Part shown: one piece after another, positions 43,253-54,499 of the stretch
Layout: every line of letters starts with the position of its first letter
How positions within the stretch are numbered: position 1 is the stretch's first letter
Source of the DNA: Actinomycetes bacterium
Lineage (GTDB): Bacteria; Actinomycetota; Acidimicrobiia; Acidimicrobiales; Acidimicrobiaceae
Direction: 5' to 3'
DNA length: 64,000 bases
Assembly: GCA_021805205.1 (NCBI GenBank)
Contig: JAJZFV010000043.1
Location: 186,001 to 250,000, forward strand
The notes under the pieces: model-generated
The model's database searches: none
Seen by the model: only the letters and a program-made list of their open reading frames with translations
Told to the model about the DNA's origin: nothing
Translations under genes and position numbers: made by a program

Positions 43253-44265
43253 TTGAACTCCTAGGGTTATTGGCACTCTCACTGAGTTAGCAAAATAGGT
43301 ATTAACAAAAGCTATTGCATTTATAGGCGCTGCACTAACTAAAACTTTCCAAATACGACATACAGGTATGGTTTATCGTGGTGAACTTTTACTTCACCAC
43401 AGGACATATAGGGAATTTTCGATCGGGCAAAGGCCATTTCAGCGAGAATTGCTGCTCAACTTCGAGTACCGCCTCTAACAAAGAGGTCGCAGTAAAGATC
43501 GCATTGAGCGTAAAGTCACTATTCGCAAGACGGCAATATGGCTGCCCAACGTTTGAGTAACTTCGTCTCATCCAGAGGGTACTGGAGCTTAATGATTCCG
43601 AGTCCCACTTCGCCTCAACGCGAATACCTCTACCTTTGCAGCGAGGAAGGAGGTCCCTGTTAGGAAGCGAGGCATCCTTGGCTCTGCGAGCACGACCGAC
43701 CTTGGTCAGGGGGCGTTACTACTTCGATATCTAATTCTTCAGCTCCCGCATAATCGACCGATATTGTTGTCGCTTGAAATTCAAGCTCTACGGACCGACA
43801 ATGCCAAACGATATACAGAGATGGGCAATAGGACGACCAATTGTAAGTGGGATTGGCTATCGCTACGTAATACCGCCTGTTTCAAGAGTTTGATCAGACA
43901 CGACGCGGGCAGCTAACAGGCGGTCTGTTAGTCGCAAATACCAGAACCCACCTGACCACAAATGCGCAAAAAAACTAAGTCGTACCTTTCAACTTGCGAA
44001 CACTTTACGTAATCCAAACAAATAGCGGTAATACCTCGCAAACGTTCCCCACCAAGACCGGTGTGTAACGGAGGTTCACTAACGAGAAGATTCTTGCTTC
44101 GTCTTTGGATCGCGATCTCGCTACTCCTAGGGCATCTTTACGAGGTACTACAGGATCTACGCAGAAGTGAAAGCTTTGCCCTAACGTTTCCTCGGCAAGT
44201 GCGAACCCAATGACCCTACGGAGATCCTTAGATTGAAATTGCCTTTGCTCAGAAGGGCTAAAACG
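43253..44265. other. Gene-poor 1-kb stretch, possible decayed DNA
   Basis: The longest frames are about 60 codons and look random. Small inverted repeats occur at 43378-43400 (eight pairs) and at 43872-43881 with 43915-43924 (ten pairs, 33-base spacer), but neither is at a gene end. No transposase or tRNA fragment was recognised. The region is not explained by a leader, because the flanking cbbX and DUF885 genes both point left, so most of it lies downstream of cbbX and upstream of the DUF885 gene. Confidence 0.5.
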
Positions 44266-45159
44266 TTACTCCGATCGAACCGAGAAGATTCGTGAAGCAA
44301 GAAGATCCTCGGCTTCAATCGTAATTAGATCTTTACGAGTCAAACCTTCGCCGCGGCGATCAAAGATTCGATTCGCCTGTCGCAGACGAGCTCTATCTAG
44401 TGCATTTCTGATCGATCTGGCGTTCGCGAAGTAGGGTTGCAGCCGCCGCAGCTCGATGTAACGCCTGAAGGTTTCGGCCGCCTCTTCACTGAATCTATAG
44501 TTCATCGATGCCAACATCAACTTAGCAATCGCGAGCAACTCTTCATCGCCATAGTCTGGAAAGTCAATGTGGTGAGCAATTCGGCTATTCATGCCCGGAT
44601 TTGAGGAGAAGAATTGATCCATCCGGTCTTTGTATCCGGCGAGAATAACCACTAAGTCGTCGCGTTGATTCTCCATAGCCTGGAGGAGGATCTCGATAGC
44701 TTCTGCTCCGTAGTCTCTCTCATTTTCAGGCTTGTAGAGGTAATAGGCCTCGTCGATAAAAAGGACACCGCCCATCGCCTTTTTTAGGACCTCTTTGGTC
44801 TTTGGCGCGGTGTGACCAATGTATTGACCAACAAGATCGTCGCGTGTGACTGAGACGAGGTGTCCACTTCTCACATATTCAAGGCGGTGTAGGATCTCGG
44901 CCATCCTTAGGGCGACCGTAGTCTTTCCAGTTCCAGGATTTCCGGTAAAACTCATGTGCATTGAAGGCGTCGAAGTGGCTAGATCTAGGCTCTTGCGTAA
45001 CCTATCCACAACTAAGAGGGCGGCGACCTCTCGAATCCTGGTCTTCACTGGAACTAGGCCAATCAACTCTCGATCTAGACGCTCCAGGATCTCTTCGACG
45101 TTGGCATCGCGATAGATTGTATCAAGGTCGACCTTTTCATCTTCGGCAAAATCTTCCAT
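44266..45159 (-). CDS. cbbX: Red-type RuBisCO activase CbbX (AAA+)
   Basis: A 297-residue AAA+ motor that removes inhibitory sugar phosphates from red-type RuBisCO by pulling on the large-subunit tail. It has Walker [10 protein letters not shown], the pore loop around [13 protein letters not shown], Walker [26 protein letters not shown] and sensor-2-like [23 protein letters not shown] 45159 ([10 protein letters not shown]) is chosen; the frame extends to 45198 through a hairpin. It follows cbbS, and the large subunit it acts on is the third gene of this cluster. Confidence 0.93.
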   Translation of the reverse strand: MEDFAEDEKVDLDTIYRDANVEEILERLDRELIGLVPVKTRIREVAALLVVDRLRKSLDLATSTPSMHMSFTGNPGTGKTTVALRMAEILHRLEYVRSGHLVSVTRDDLVGQYIGHTAPKTKEVLKKAMGGVLFIDEAYYLYKPENERDYGAEAIEILLQAMENQRDDLVVILAGYKDRMDQFFSSNPGMNSRIAHHIDFPDYGDEELLAIAKLMLASMNYRFSEEAAETFRRYIELRRLQPYFANARSIRNALDRARLRQANRIFDRRGEGLTRKDLITIEAEDLLASRIFSVRSE

Positions 45160-45187
45160 AGTTACCAACACCTTCCAAAGCGCTATT

Positions 45188-45218
45188 GCCGCCTTCAATC
45201 GATACCATAGAAGGCGGC
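45188..45218 (-). promoter_or_regulatory. Hairpin between cbbS and cbbX
   Basis: Arms 45188-45196 and 45210-45218 pair perfectly over nine G/C-rich bases with a 13-base loop, ten bases after the cbbS stop and before the cbbX start. There is no T-run downstream on the minus strand, so it is more likely an attenuator or RNA-stabilising element than a full terminator. Confidence 0.55.
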
Positions 45219-45228
45219 GAGATCTTGA

Positions 45229-45663
45229 TTAATAACGCTCCCCTTCGGGCGAATCAATGGCGTATGCAGTAATGCTATAGCTCTGAGTTCTTCCCGGACC
45301 TTCAATTCTCGTCAATTTGAAGCCAGGTTCATTAGCCGGCCTATTGACGATGAAGGACATAGTTGGACTTTCTACACCTCGCTCAGATGAAAAGGCCATA
45401 ACCCTGACGTAGTGGTTTGGGAACGTCTTACGACACTCGTCGATCTCCATCATCATCCCAGCCGGATCCTTGAGATCAAACATTGGGAGGCCAAACATAT
45501 CCCAATAGGTGTTTCGTGGGTGAGGATCGTCGGTGTACTCCACGCTTACCGCCCAGCCGTGGCTTATCGCCCATCGAAGTTGCGCTTTGATCTGATCGTC
45601 GGTAAGGTCAGGCAGGTACGAGAATTGTCCCTGGGTAAGGCGGTTTCCGTAGTTAGTCATCAT
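45229..45663 (-). CDS. cbbS: RuBisCO small subunit, red-type (form IC-like)
   Basis: A 144-residue small subunit. It begins ITQGQFSYLPDLTDDQI-like (here RLTQGQFSYLPDLTDDQI) and has YWDMFGLPMFDL and YVRVMAFSS. The C-terminal extension GPGRTQSYSITAYAID after EPGFKLTRIE is the beta-hairpin tail of red-type form IC/ID subunits that fills the central channel of the L8S8 particle. ATG 45663 is preceded by AAGGAG. It lies 15 bases after cbbL and before cbbX. Confidence 0.96.
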   Translation of the reverse strand: MMTNYGNRLTQGQFSYLPDLTDDQIKAQLRWAISHGWAVSVEYTDDPHPRNTYWDMFGLPMFDLKDPAGMMMEIDECRKTFPNHYVRVMAFSSERGVESPTMSFIVNRPANEPGFKLTRIEGPGRTQSYSITAYAIDSPEGERY

Positions 45664-45677
45664 TTAGTAAAGGCTCC

Positions 45678-47465
<1,788 letters not shown>

Positions 47466-48656
47466 TTACTCGACCACGTGTAGAGATCGGTCGCTTCGAT
47501 TCAGAGAAGCTCCTCGATGCTCGCCAACTACGCATATGTCTTCTATCCGAGCGCCATACTTAGAAGGAATATAGATTCCAGGTTCGATTGAGAAGGCCGC
47601 AAATGGCCCAAGGGGTTCTTTGTTTGTAACGACTAGGTAGGGTTCCTCGTGCTCTTCGATTCCGATTCCGTGGCCTGTTCTGTGGATGAAGTACTCCCCG
47701 AAACCAGCTTCAGCTATCACCTCTCGAGCTAGAGCGTCGCTTTGTGCCCCGCTCATCTCGGAGTTGACAGAAGTTCGAGCCTTCTCTTGAGCCGCCTCTA
47801 GAACCGAATAGAGTTCGCCGAATCCCGTTGGGGCTTCACCGACAACAACTGTACGGGTGGCATCTGAACAGTACCCAACTTCATCGCCCAAGTTATATAG
47901 GCCACCGAAGTCGAGAACCACCGAATCTCCAAACTCTATCTTTCGGCTCGATGGCTCATGATGGGGGCTCGCTGAATTGGGGCCCGATCCAACGATTGCG
48001 AAGTTGACTTTGCTGAGTCCTTCAGCGATCAGGCGCCGCGAGATCTCATCCGAGATCTCCTTCTCGCTCTTGCCTAAAAATCCAATCTCGCCAGCGAAGA
48101 TCGACTCTGCGACGTGATCTGTGATGTGAGCTGCTCTAGCAAGTAAGAGAAGTTCAACCTCATCCTTTTGCGATCTAAGCGGCGATATCACTTCAGACGA
48201 TGCCACATAACTCTTAGCCGATGGAATCTCGGCCTGAAGGGAGAGAAGTGCACTAGCCCACATCCGATCCGATACAGCCAAGCTTTGGGCTGATCCGACG
48301 AGACCAGAGACGATGGCGAAGGGGTTTACCCCTTCTTTCCAAGGAAGTAGATCAAAGAGCTCGGGCATCTCCCGAACCCTCGGCGCCTCAAGTTCAGGGA
48401 CTACTAAGGTCATTTGAGCATCTCTGGTGACCACCAGAGCAGTCAATCGCTCCAAGGGCATGGCCTCGTATCCGCACAACCAAGGAAGGTCAGCTCCTAG
48501 CGAAAGGATCAATACGTCAACTGCGCGCTTTTCCATCTCCGCAATGACAGATTCGAGACGATTTTGGCGAATCGACAAAAAGGCGTCGTCGTTATATTTT
48601 GCAAGGGCAGCCTTAACGGCGCCTTCGTCTACAAGACTATCGAAGTCGAAGCTCAT
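47466..48656 (-). CDS. M24-family Xaa-Pro aminopeptidase-like protein
   Basis: A 396-residue creatinase-fold enzyme. The N-terminal domain (about 1-150) is followed by the pita-bread catalytic domain: VVLDFGGLYNLGDEVGYCSDATRTVVVGE gives the two metal-binding Asp residues (seen as LDFGG and YCSDATRT), FIHRTGHGIGIEEHEEPYL the His/Glu ligands, and FSIEPGIYIPSKYGARIED the last two acids. It removes N-terminal residues ahead of proline. ATG 48656; its stop lies after the RuBisCO control region. Confidence 0.88.
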   Translation of the reverse strand: MSFDFDSLVDEGAVKAALAKYNDDAFLSIRQNRLESVIAEMEKRAVDVLILSLGADLPWLCGYEAMPLERLTALVVTRDAQMTLVVPELEAPRVREMPELFDLLPWKEGVNPFAIVSGLVGSAQSLAVSDRMWASALLSLQAEIPSAKSYVASSEVISPLRSQKDEVELLLLARAAHITDHVAESIFAGEIGFLGKSEKEISDEISRRLIAEGLSKVNFAIVGSGPNSASPHHEPSSRKIEFGDSVVLDFGGLYNLGDEVGYCSDATRTVVVGEAPTGFGELYSVLEAAQEKARTSVNSEMSGAQSDALAREVIAEAGFGEYFIHRTGHGIGIEEHEEPYLVVTNKEPLGPFAAFSIEPGIYIPSKYGARIEDICVVGEHRGASLNRSDRSLHVVE

Positions 48657-48681
48657 AATTGTCTCTTCTTAAACCTTCCTA

Positions 48682-50916
48682 CTACCTACCCACACTGTCA
48701 ATCGAAAGCAGCCTGAGGCTATTGAGCACGACGAAAACCGATGAAAACGCCATGGCCAACCCCGCCAACATCGGTGAAACTACACCAAAGACCGCTAACG
48801 GGATCGCAATAATATTGTAAATGAAAGCCCAGAATAGATTGCCTCGCAAAACACTGTGGGTCTTTCGCGCTATAAATATCGCGTCAGCTACCCCGGCTAG
48901 AGATGGCGACAGCACAACCACATCTCCGGCCTCTTTGGCAAATGCACTTCCATTTCCCATCGCGACGCCAAGGTCAGAACTACCAAGGGCGAGGGCATCG
49001 TTAATGCCGTCGCCGACCATTGCGACTCGTTTTCCGTTACCCTGCAATTTGGCGACCACTTCGCGCTTGCCCTCAGGCAAGATTGCGCCAAAGAAGGTGC
49101 TGATACCTAGACGCTTCGCCAATCTTTCTACTGCAGATTGCGTATCACCCGACGCGATTACAACTTCAATTCCCATGGCAGATAGGCGTTCTAAAGCCTC
49201 CTTGGTTTTGGATCGAATCGAGTCGTCGACTACGAGGTAAGCGACAAAAGCTCCATTGCGGCTTACGTATATCGTGGTTCCACCATCGCCATCGGCAATT
49301 GTCAGGCTCTCGCCCCGTTGTGGTTTGGCAACCTCGCCAAATACAAATCGAGCGTTACCGACTCTGTAACTATCTCCGTCGACTACGGCCTCAAGGCCGG
49401 CACCGAGAGTACTCTGGAACTGCTCTACTACTAACCTTTCGTAGTTTCCTCTAAAGCGGCGAATCGAGTTTGCAACTGGGTGACTCGAACCCTCCTCGAT
49501 AGATGCAATGACGCCTAATAGCCTCTCTCGATCTTCGCCCTCTGCGACTCGATAGGTGACGACGTCGAAGACACCATTTGTCAAAGTCCCGGTCTTGTCG
49601 ACTACGGCAGTGTCGATCTTTCCCGCTCGCTCCAAGACCTCTGGGCCCCGGATCAATATCCCCGACTTGGCAGCACGGGTTAGCCCTACCATAGTTGCCA
49701 TCGGAGTAGCTAAACCTAGAGCGCAAGGACAAGCGATTACGAGGGTTGCAACTGAGTAGACCACGCTCTTTGAAAAAGAGTCACCAAGAGCCATCCGAAT
49801 CGCCAACTCAAGGATCGCAATCGATACCACGGTTGGTACAAATACCAAAGAGATTCGATCCGCCAAGTGCTGAATCTCGGCCTTTTTACCCTGAGCCTGC
49901 TCAACCCGTGCTGCTATCCGAGCTACGAAGGTTTCTTTTCCAACCTTTTGAGCCTTTACGGTCAAATGGCCTTCAACCACTACGGCACCGGCAATAACGC
50001 TCTCGCCGACACTTGCCACCTTTGGCTCTACTTCACCAGTTATCGATGGAGATGAAATCAAAGCACTTCCATCGGTGATAAGACCATCTACAGGAATTCG
50101 ACTTCCCTCACGGAGCCTAAAAATCATCCCCTTAGAGATGGTTCGCGCCTCGATGGTCGAGACCTCGCCGTCAACTTCGATCTCAACTATATCGTCGTCG
50201 AAGTTGACAAGGTCACTTAGGGCCAAACGGCTCCGTCGCTTTCCTCTTGCCTCGATGTAACGACCCAGCAAGATTACGGTGATAATGACAGCGGCTGAAT
50301 CAAAGTAGAGGCCGCCACCACCGGTACGAAAGATCTCACCGAAGCCAGCCATGGCACGATACTTTGAACCGCCGTATCCCGCCCAAAATAGCTCATAGGT
50401 AGAGAAGAGGAAGGCAGATAAGGTCCCCACAGAGACCAAAGTGTCCATAGTTGCGTTCCTATGGCGCAGATTTAGCCAAGCACTTTTGTGAAATGCTCGC
50501 CCGAAGTAAAAGACGATTATCGCACTCATGGCAAAGACTACATACTGCCAGTAGCTAAATTCCAATGTCGTAAACATTGAGACCGCTACCACCACGATCG
50601 ACAATATGGCAGACGCCGCCAGATTTACTCGTAGTTTCTTAACCTCAGAGTCGGTCCCAACAACGCTGCCAAAGTCGTTCTCGTCTCCAATTGAATTTGC
50701 GTCGTACCCTATCGAACGGATCGCCTCTATTAGATCGAGTTGATCGACGCTTCCTTTTTTGACCTCAACCAGTGCCCTCTCCGTAGCAAAGTTGACACTC
50801 GCAGTTGCACCATCTATCTTGTTTAGCTTTTTCTCGATACGCGCTGCGCACGAGGCACAGGTCATACCTTTAATGCCAAGATCGATATGAACGATCTCGT
50901 CTCCAACTGCTTTCAT
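48682..50916 (-). CDS. copA: Copper-exporting-type P1B ATPase
   Basis: A 744-residue heavy-metal pump with about eight membrane helices. One N-terminal metal-binding domain carries GMTCASC (Cys20, Cys23). The transport motif is ACPCALGLATPMA, phosphorylation site is DKTGTLTNG, the SSHPVANSI motif and GDGINDALALGSSDLGVAM are conserved, and ITGEVEPK is the actuator-domain loop. CPC and a CopZ-like partner 11 bases upstream favour Cu(I) export, but silver or other ions cannot be excluded. It belongs with copZ on one transcript. No copper-sensing repressor is visible next to it. Confidence 0.93.
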   Translation of the reverse strand: MKAVGDEIVHIDLGIKGMTCASCAARIEKKLNKIDGATASVNFATERALVEVKKGSVDQLDLIEAIRSIGYDANSIGDENDFGSVVGTDSEVKKLRVNLAASAILSIVVVAVSMFTTLEFSYWQYVVFAMSAIIVFYFGRAFHKSAWLNLRHRNATMDTLVSVGTLSAFLFSTYELFWAGYGGSKYRAMAGFGEIFRTGGGGLYFDSAAVIITVILLGRYIEARGKRRSRLALSDLVNFDDDIVEIEVDGEVSTIEARTISKGMIFRLREGSRIPVDGLITDGSALISSPSITGEVEPKVASVGESVIAGAVVVEGHLTVKAQKVGKETFVARIAARVEQAQGKKAEIQHLADRISLVFVPTVVSIAILELAIRMALGDSFSKSVVYSVATLVIACPCALGLATPMATMVGLTRAAKSGILIRGPEVLERAGKIDTAVVDKTGTLTNGVFDVVTYRVAEGEDRERLLGVIASIEEGSSHPVANSIRRFRGNYERLVVEQFQSTLGAGLEAVVDGDSYRVGNARFVFGEVAKPQRGESLTIADGDGGTTIYVSRNGAFVAYLVVDDSIRSKTKEALERLSAMGIEVVIASGDTQSAVERLAKRLGISTFFGAILPEGKREVVAKLQGNGKRVAMVGDGINDALALGSSDLGVAMGNGSAFAKEAGDVVVLSPSLAGVADAIFIARKTHSVLRGNLFWAFIYNIIAIPLAVFGVVSPMLAGLAMAFSSVFVVLNSLRLLSIDSVGR

Positions 50917-50927
50917 AGCTTCGCCAA

Positions 50928-51134
50928 TCAGGCGACTACGACTTCGTAGCCCGCTTCTTCAACCGCTGCAACGATCTCTGCGTCGCTATATCCATCACCG
51001 ACAACTTTGAGGGTCTTCTCATCTAGCGACACCGATACTTCACTAACGCCTTGTACCTTCTCGACCTCTTCGGTAACGGCATTGACACAGTGGCCACAGG
51101 TCATTCCTTCAACTTGATAGATCTTCTCTGCCAT
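50928..51134 (-). CDS. copZ: Copper chaperone-like HMA protein
   Basis: A 68-residue single heavy-metal-associated domain with ferredoxin-like fold. It has the motif EGMTCGHCVNAV (Cys13, Cys16) and ends YEVVVA. It would hand Cu(I) to the adjacent P-type ATPase. ATG 51134 has GAAGGAATTAGAG upstream. It precedes copA by 11 bases on the same strand. Confidence 0.93.
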   Translation of the reverse strand: MAEKIYQVEGMTCGHCVNAVTEEVEKVQGVSEVSVSLDEKTLKVVGDGYSDAEIVAAVEEAGYEVVVA

Positions 51135-51233
51135 CTCTAATTCCTTCTAAATAACTTCAAAACTGCTTATAGAACCAAATTATACGCTCAAGAATAACAA
51201 AATTGTGGAGGTCAGATGTCACAGCATCGGCAG

Positions 51234-52889
51234 CTAGTCGACTGATGTCAAACGGGAGGAGTCACTTGCGCTCTTGGCGTGATAGGAACTTCTTGTATTT
51301 GGTGATGATTCAACGTGGCTAAAGCCAAGTTCGTAGCCGTAGTCGCGGATCTCAGCAAACTCTCGAGGAAGATACCAACGTGCAACAGCTGCGTGCTTTT
51401 TGGTCGGACGAAGGTATTGACCCACGGTCAAGATCGACACTCCAACGCTCCTGAGGTCGCGCATCGTGGCCTTGATCTCTTCCATCGTCTCGCCTAAGCC
51501 AACGATAATGCCGGACTTGGTAACCAGTCCATGGTTTGCAGCTCTAGCTAGGACAGTCAAAGAACGGGCATAACTCGCCTGAGGGCGAACGGCTCTTTGA
51601 AGTCTTAGCACAGTCTCGATGTTGTGGTTCAATACCTCGGGCCATGCATCGAAGATAATCTTTTGCGAGTCAAAGTCTCCCTTGCAATCTGGGATCAACA
51701 CCTCGACCTGACACCCACTTCGCTGTTCCTTGATAGCCAAGATAGTATTGGCAAAGGCGGTGGCACCGCCATCTTCGAGATCGTCACGCGCTACCGCAGT
51801 AACCACTGCAAAGTCAAGGTTCATCTCGTCGACCGCTAGGGCGACTCGCGTCGCCTCTTCTGGATCAATAGGCTGTGGCTTATCGGTCTTTACTAGGCAG
51901 AAAGAGCAAGACCTGGTGCAATCTTCGCCGTTAATCATAAATGTCGCAGTACCTTCGCTCCAGCATTCGAAGATATTTGGACATCCCGCCTCTTCGCATA
52001 CTGTAACCAGCGAGAGCGACCGCATGGTTGATCGTACGTCGTTGAAGTCTTCACCCATCTTGGCGTTCATCCTTAACCAATCTGGCTTTCTCGAGCGAAG
52101 GGTAACCGCAGTCGTTGCATCGACGCCGGCGCTAGCCAAACGACGATCCATCGAACGACCACCTGTAACTTCCAGAGGAGCGGCCCTTTTTACTTGTGCT
52201 CGAGAGTCCTCTTCGATTGCCACCTCGTAGTAACCCTCACGCGACGATGCGCCATAAAAGGTAGAGGCATCAAATTCAAAGACATCAGGGGCGATTGAGG
52301 CAACCTTAGCCACCACGTCTTCGATCTCAACCTTAATTCCCTCTTGCTCCATGGAGGTGACCTGGTACTCAGAGATTCCACAAGGGATTATGTGGCCAAA
52401 CATATCCATATCGGTTGAGACATTCAGAGCAAAGCCATGCATTGAGCGTCCTCGCGTAACCCTAACTCCAATGGCTGCTATCTTGCGGAGATCTCCGTGG
52501 ATCGAATTAACCCAAACACCTGGATATCCTTCATTTCTAAATGCGGTTATCCCAAATGCAGCTAGGGTTCGAATGATCGTCTCTTCGATACGATTTACAA
52601 AACGAGGAACGGCATTGGTGTTCGAGGCGACATCAACGATAAAGTATCCCACTAGCTGACCCGGACCGTGATACGTTACGTCACCACCGCGATCAACGTC
52701 AACTACCGTTGCCCCGACCGACGCGGGATCCACCAGAATATTTTCTCGCTTGGCACGCACTCCCATGGTGTAAACGTGTGGGTGTTCCAGCAATAGCAGA
52801 TAGTTGTTGGAAGAGTGATCCATCAACCGATGTTGGAGGTCAAGCGCCTCGGGGTAAGTCACCTTTGAAAGCCATCTGACTTCGAGCAT
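51234..52889 (-). CDS. LipB-LipA fusion: octanoyltransferase plus lipoyl synthase
   Basis: One uninterrupted 551-residue frame encodes both enzymes of de novo lipoylation. Residues about 1-215 are LipB: LEHPHVYTMG, GGDVTYHGPGQLVGY, RKIAAIGVRV with Lys136, and HIIPCGI with nucleophile Cys170, the expected dyad. About 50 poorly conserved residues link to LipA (about 265-551), a radical-SAM enzyme: auxiliary 4Fe-4S motif Cys298-x4-Cys303-x5-Cys309, radical-SAM motif Cys324-x3-Cys328-x2-Cys331, and the C-terminal Arg533-Ser-Ser-Tyr. All key residues are present, so both halves should work. ATG 52889 follows AGGAGG. The lipoylated E2 gene lies directly upstream on the same strand, after a terminator. 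Confidence 0.93.
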   Translation of the reverse strand: MLEVRWLSKVTYPEALDLQHRLMDHSSNNYLLLLEHPHVYTMGVRAKRENILVDPASVGATVVDVDRGGDVTYHGPGQLVGYFIVDVASNTNAVPRFVNRIEETIIRTLAAFGITAFRNEGYPGVWVNSIHGDLRKIAAIGVRVTRGRSMHGFALNVSTDMDMFGHIIPCGISEYQVTSMEQEGIKVEIEDVVAKVASIAPDVFEFDASTFYGASSREGYYEVAIEEDSRAQVKRAAPLEVTGGRSMDRRLASAGVDATTAVTLRSRKPDWLRMNAKMGEDFNDVRSTMRSLSLVTVCEEAGCPNIFECWSEGTATFMINGEDCTRSCSFCLVKTDKPQPIDPEEATRVALAVDEMNLDFAVVTAVARDDLEDGGATAFANTILAIKEQRSGCQVEVLIPDCKGDFDSQKIIFDAWPEVLNHNIETVLRLQRAVRPQASYARSLTVLARAANHGLVTKSGIIVGLGETMEEIKATMRDLRSVGVSILTVGQYLRPTKKHAAVARWYLPREFAEIRDYGYELGFSHVESSPNTRSSYHAKSASDSSRLTSVD

Positions 52890-52952
52890 GGGTCCTCCTT
52901 GGTCAATTTGTAAAAATTTAGCGGGAAAAATTTCGCATTATTAAACGAAAAA

Positions 52953-53002
52953 GCGCTATGGAAGATAGCCTACCCGAGCAGGGGGGCCAAATTCCATAGC
53001 GC
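52953..53002 (-). terminator. Intrinsic terminator of the E3-E2 operon
   Basis: Arms 52953-52963 and 52992-53002 pair over 11 bases; on the minus strand the stem ends in GCGC followed by TTTTTCGTTT. It lies just after the E2 stop, so the LipB-LipA gene likely has its own promoter in the short remaining gap. Confidence 0.8.
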
Positions 53003-53017
53003 AAAATCACTACGGGA

Positions 53018-54499
53018 CTAGAACTCTTGTGCCCAGTTCCAAGTTTCGATGATCTCTTTCATTCGAGCCAAGAACGCAGCGGCATAAGCCCCGTCGATAA
53101 CTCGATGGTCGAATGCAATCGCCAGGATTCCGACCGAGTGAATCGCGATACTCTCCGAGCCATCAGGTAGAGCCACAACAACCGGCTTACGCTTTACACC
53201 ATCGGTCGAGAGGATCGCAACCTGAGGTTGATTGATAATTGGATAGGTGATGAATGTACCAAACGGGCCTGGATTGGTGATCGTAAATGTACCACCGGAG
53301 AGCTCGTCGGCGTTTAGTCGCTTGGTTCTGGCTCGAGTCGCAAGATCGCGAATCTCTCTTGCCAATCCTTTGAGTCGCTTTTGATCCGCGTTATGGATTA
53401 CGGGGGCGATAAGTCCCTCAAGCTCCAGATCAACTGCGATCGAAAGGTTCAAGTCACGATGGATAATGAGCTCATCTTCACCAACTGAGGCATTCAAGTT
53501 CTTGTAAGTTCGAAGTGCTTCGACAGTCGCTCGAGCCAAAAATGGCAAGTAGGTAAGAGTGAATCCCTCTTCCTGCTTGAACGAATCACGAAGCAAATTA
53601 CGAACCTTCTCTACATTTTCGTAATCGACCTCGATCGAGACCAGGGTATGGGCTGAAGTTGCCTTCGAGCGCACCATATGCTCGGCCGTCCGACGTCGAA
53701 TGTTATTGAAGGGAACGACTTCGTCCCGGCTGGAAGCCGAGATAGGGGCATATGCCGCTGGCCTTGAAGTCGGAGCCTCTGCTGGAAGTGGCCGAGGTGC
53801 TACTGCCTGAGAGGTAGGAACTGGGGCTGGGGCAGGTTGAACAGCTTGCACAACTTGCGGGGCAGCTTCAGCCACAACACGAGGCTGTTGCGGGGTTGTC
53901 TGCGCAACTGTGTCGAGATAATTCAATACATCCGACCGAGTTATTCGACCACCGGCACCGGTTCCAACGATCCTCGTTACATCTAGATTGTTTTCATCGA
54001 TAAGCCTTCGGACTACTGGCGACAGAACGATTCCTTCGAGATCTGCGCGGCTCTCCGCCAAAGGAGCTGAGGCAGGAGCTTGAAACGCTGGCGGCGGTGG
54101 CGTAACCACTTGTGGAGCTACCGGAGCTGGGGCTGGCGGCGGTGGCGTAGTAACCACTTGTGGAGCTACCGGGGCTGGTGCTGGCGTGGGGGCTTGCTCT
54201 ACAACTTGAGCCTCGACCACTTGCTCTGGGGCAGGGGCTGGTGCAGGGGCTGGTGAGGCATCTGCACTCTCTGATACGACAGCAAGCACCGTACCAACTG
54301 ATACGGTATCGCCCTCTTCTGCCAAGATCTTCGTCAGATATCCAGAGGCACTAGAGGGAACCTCTGAGTCAACCTTATCGGTAGACACCTCAAAGAGAAC
54401 TTCGTCGATCGCGACAAAGTCACCTACCTTCTTTAGCCATTTTGTGATTGTTCCCTCGGTTACTGTTTCACCGAGTTGTGGCATAGTAATTTCAGCCAA
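53018..54499 (-). CDS. Dihydrolipoamide acyltransferase E2 of a 2-oxoacid dehydrogenase
   Basis: A 493-residue E2. The N-terminal lipoyl domain begins AEITMPQLGETVTEGTI and carries the modified Lys in STDKVDSE. A long Pro/Ala-rich flexible linker (about residues 85-155, including two near-identical repeats) leads to the E1/E3-binding domain (VRRLIDENNLDVTRIVGTGAGGRI) and the catalytic core ending FDHRVIDGAYAAAFL with His and Asp of the active site. Acyl group (acetyl, succinyl or branched-chain) is not decided by the sequence. TTG 54499 with AGGAAGGGG eight bases upstream is chosen over a frame to 54541. It overlaps the lpd stop by eight bases; no E1 gene is in the window. Confidence 0.92.
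   Translation of the reverse strand: MAEITMPQLGETVTEGTITKWLKKVGDFVAIDEVLFEVSTDKVDSEVPSSASGYLTKILAEEGDTVSVGTVLAVVSESADASPAPAPAPAPEQVVEAQVVEQAPTPAPAPVAPQVVTTPPPPAPAPVAPQVVTPPPPAFQAPASAPLAESRADLEGIVLSPVVRRLIDENNLDVTRIVGTGAGGRITRSDVLNYLDTVAQTTPQQPRVVAEAAPQVVQAVQPAPAPVPTSQAVAPRPLPAEAPTSRPAAYAPISASSRDEVVPFNNIRRRTAEHMVRSKATSAHTLVSIEVDYENVEKVRNLLRDSFKQEEGFTLTYLPFLARATVEALRTYKNLNASVGEDELIIHRDLNLSIAVDLELEGLIAPVIHNADQKRLKGLAREIRDLATRARTKRLNADELSGGTFTITNPGPFGTFITYPIINQPQVAILSTDGVKRKPVVVALPDGSESIAIHSVGILAIAFDHRVIDGAYAAAFLARMKEIIETWNWAQEF
54088..54184 (-). repeat. Tandem repeat in the E2 linker
   Basis: Two imperfect copies of about 45-48 bases encode PAPAPVAPQVVT-PPPP twice in a row. They differ by one inserted codon and a few substitutions, as expected for slippage or unequal recombination in low-complexity linker DNA. 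Confidence 0.75.

Noticed and set aside
43378-43560. 60-codon frames on both strands at the same place
   Set aside because: Two overlapping opposite frames of the same size without ribosome sites are expected by chance in stop-poor DNA.
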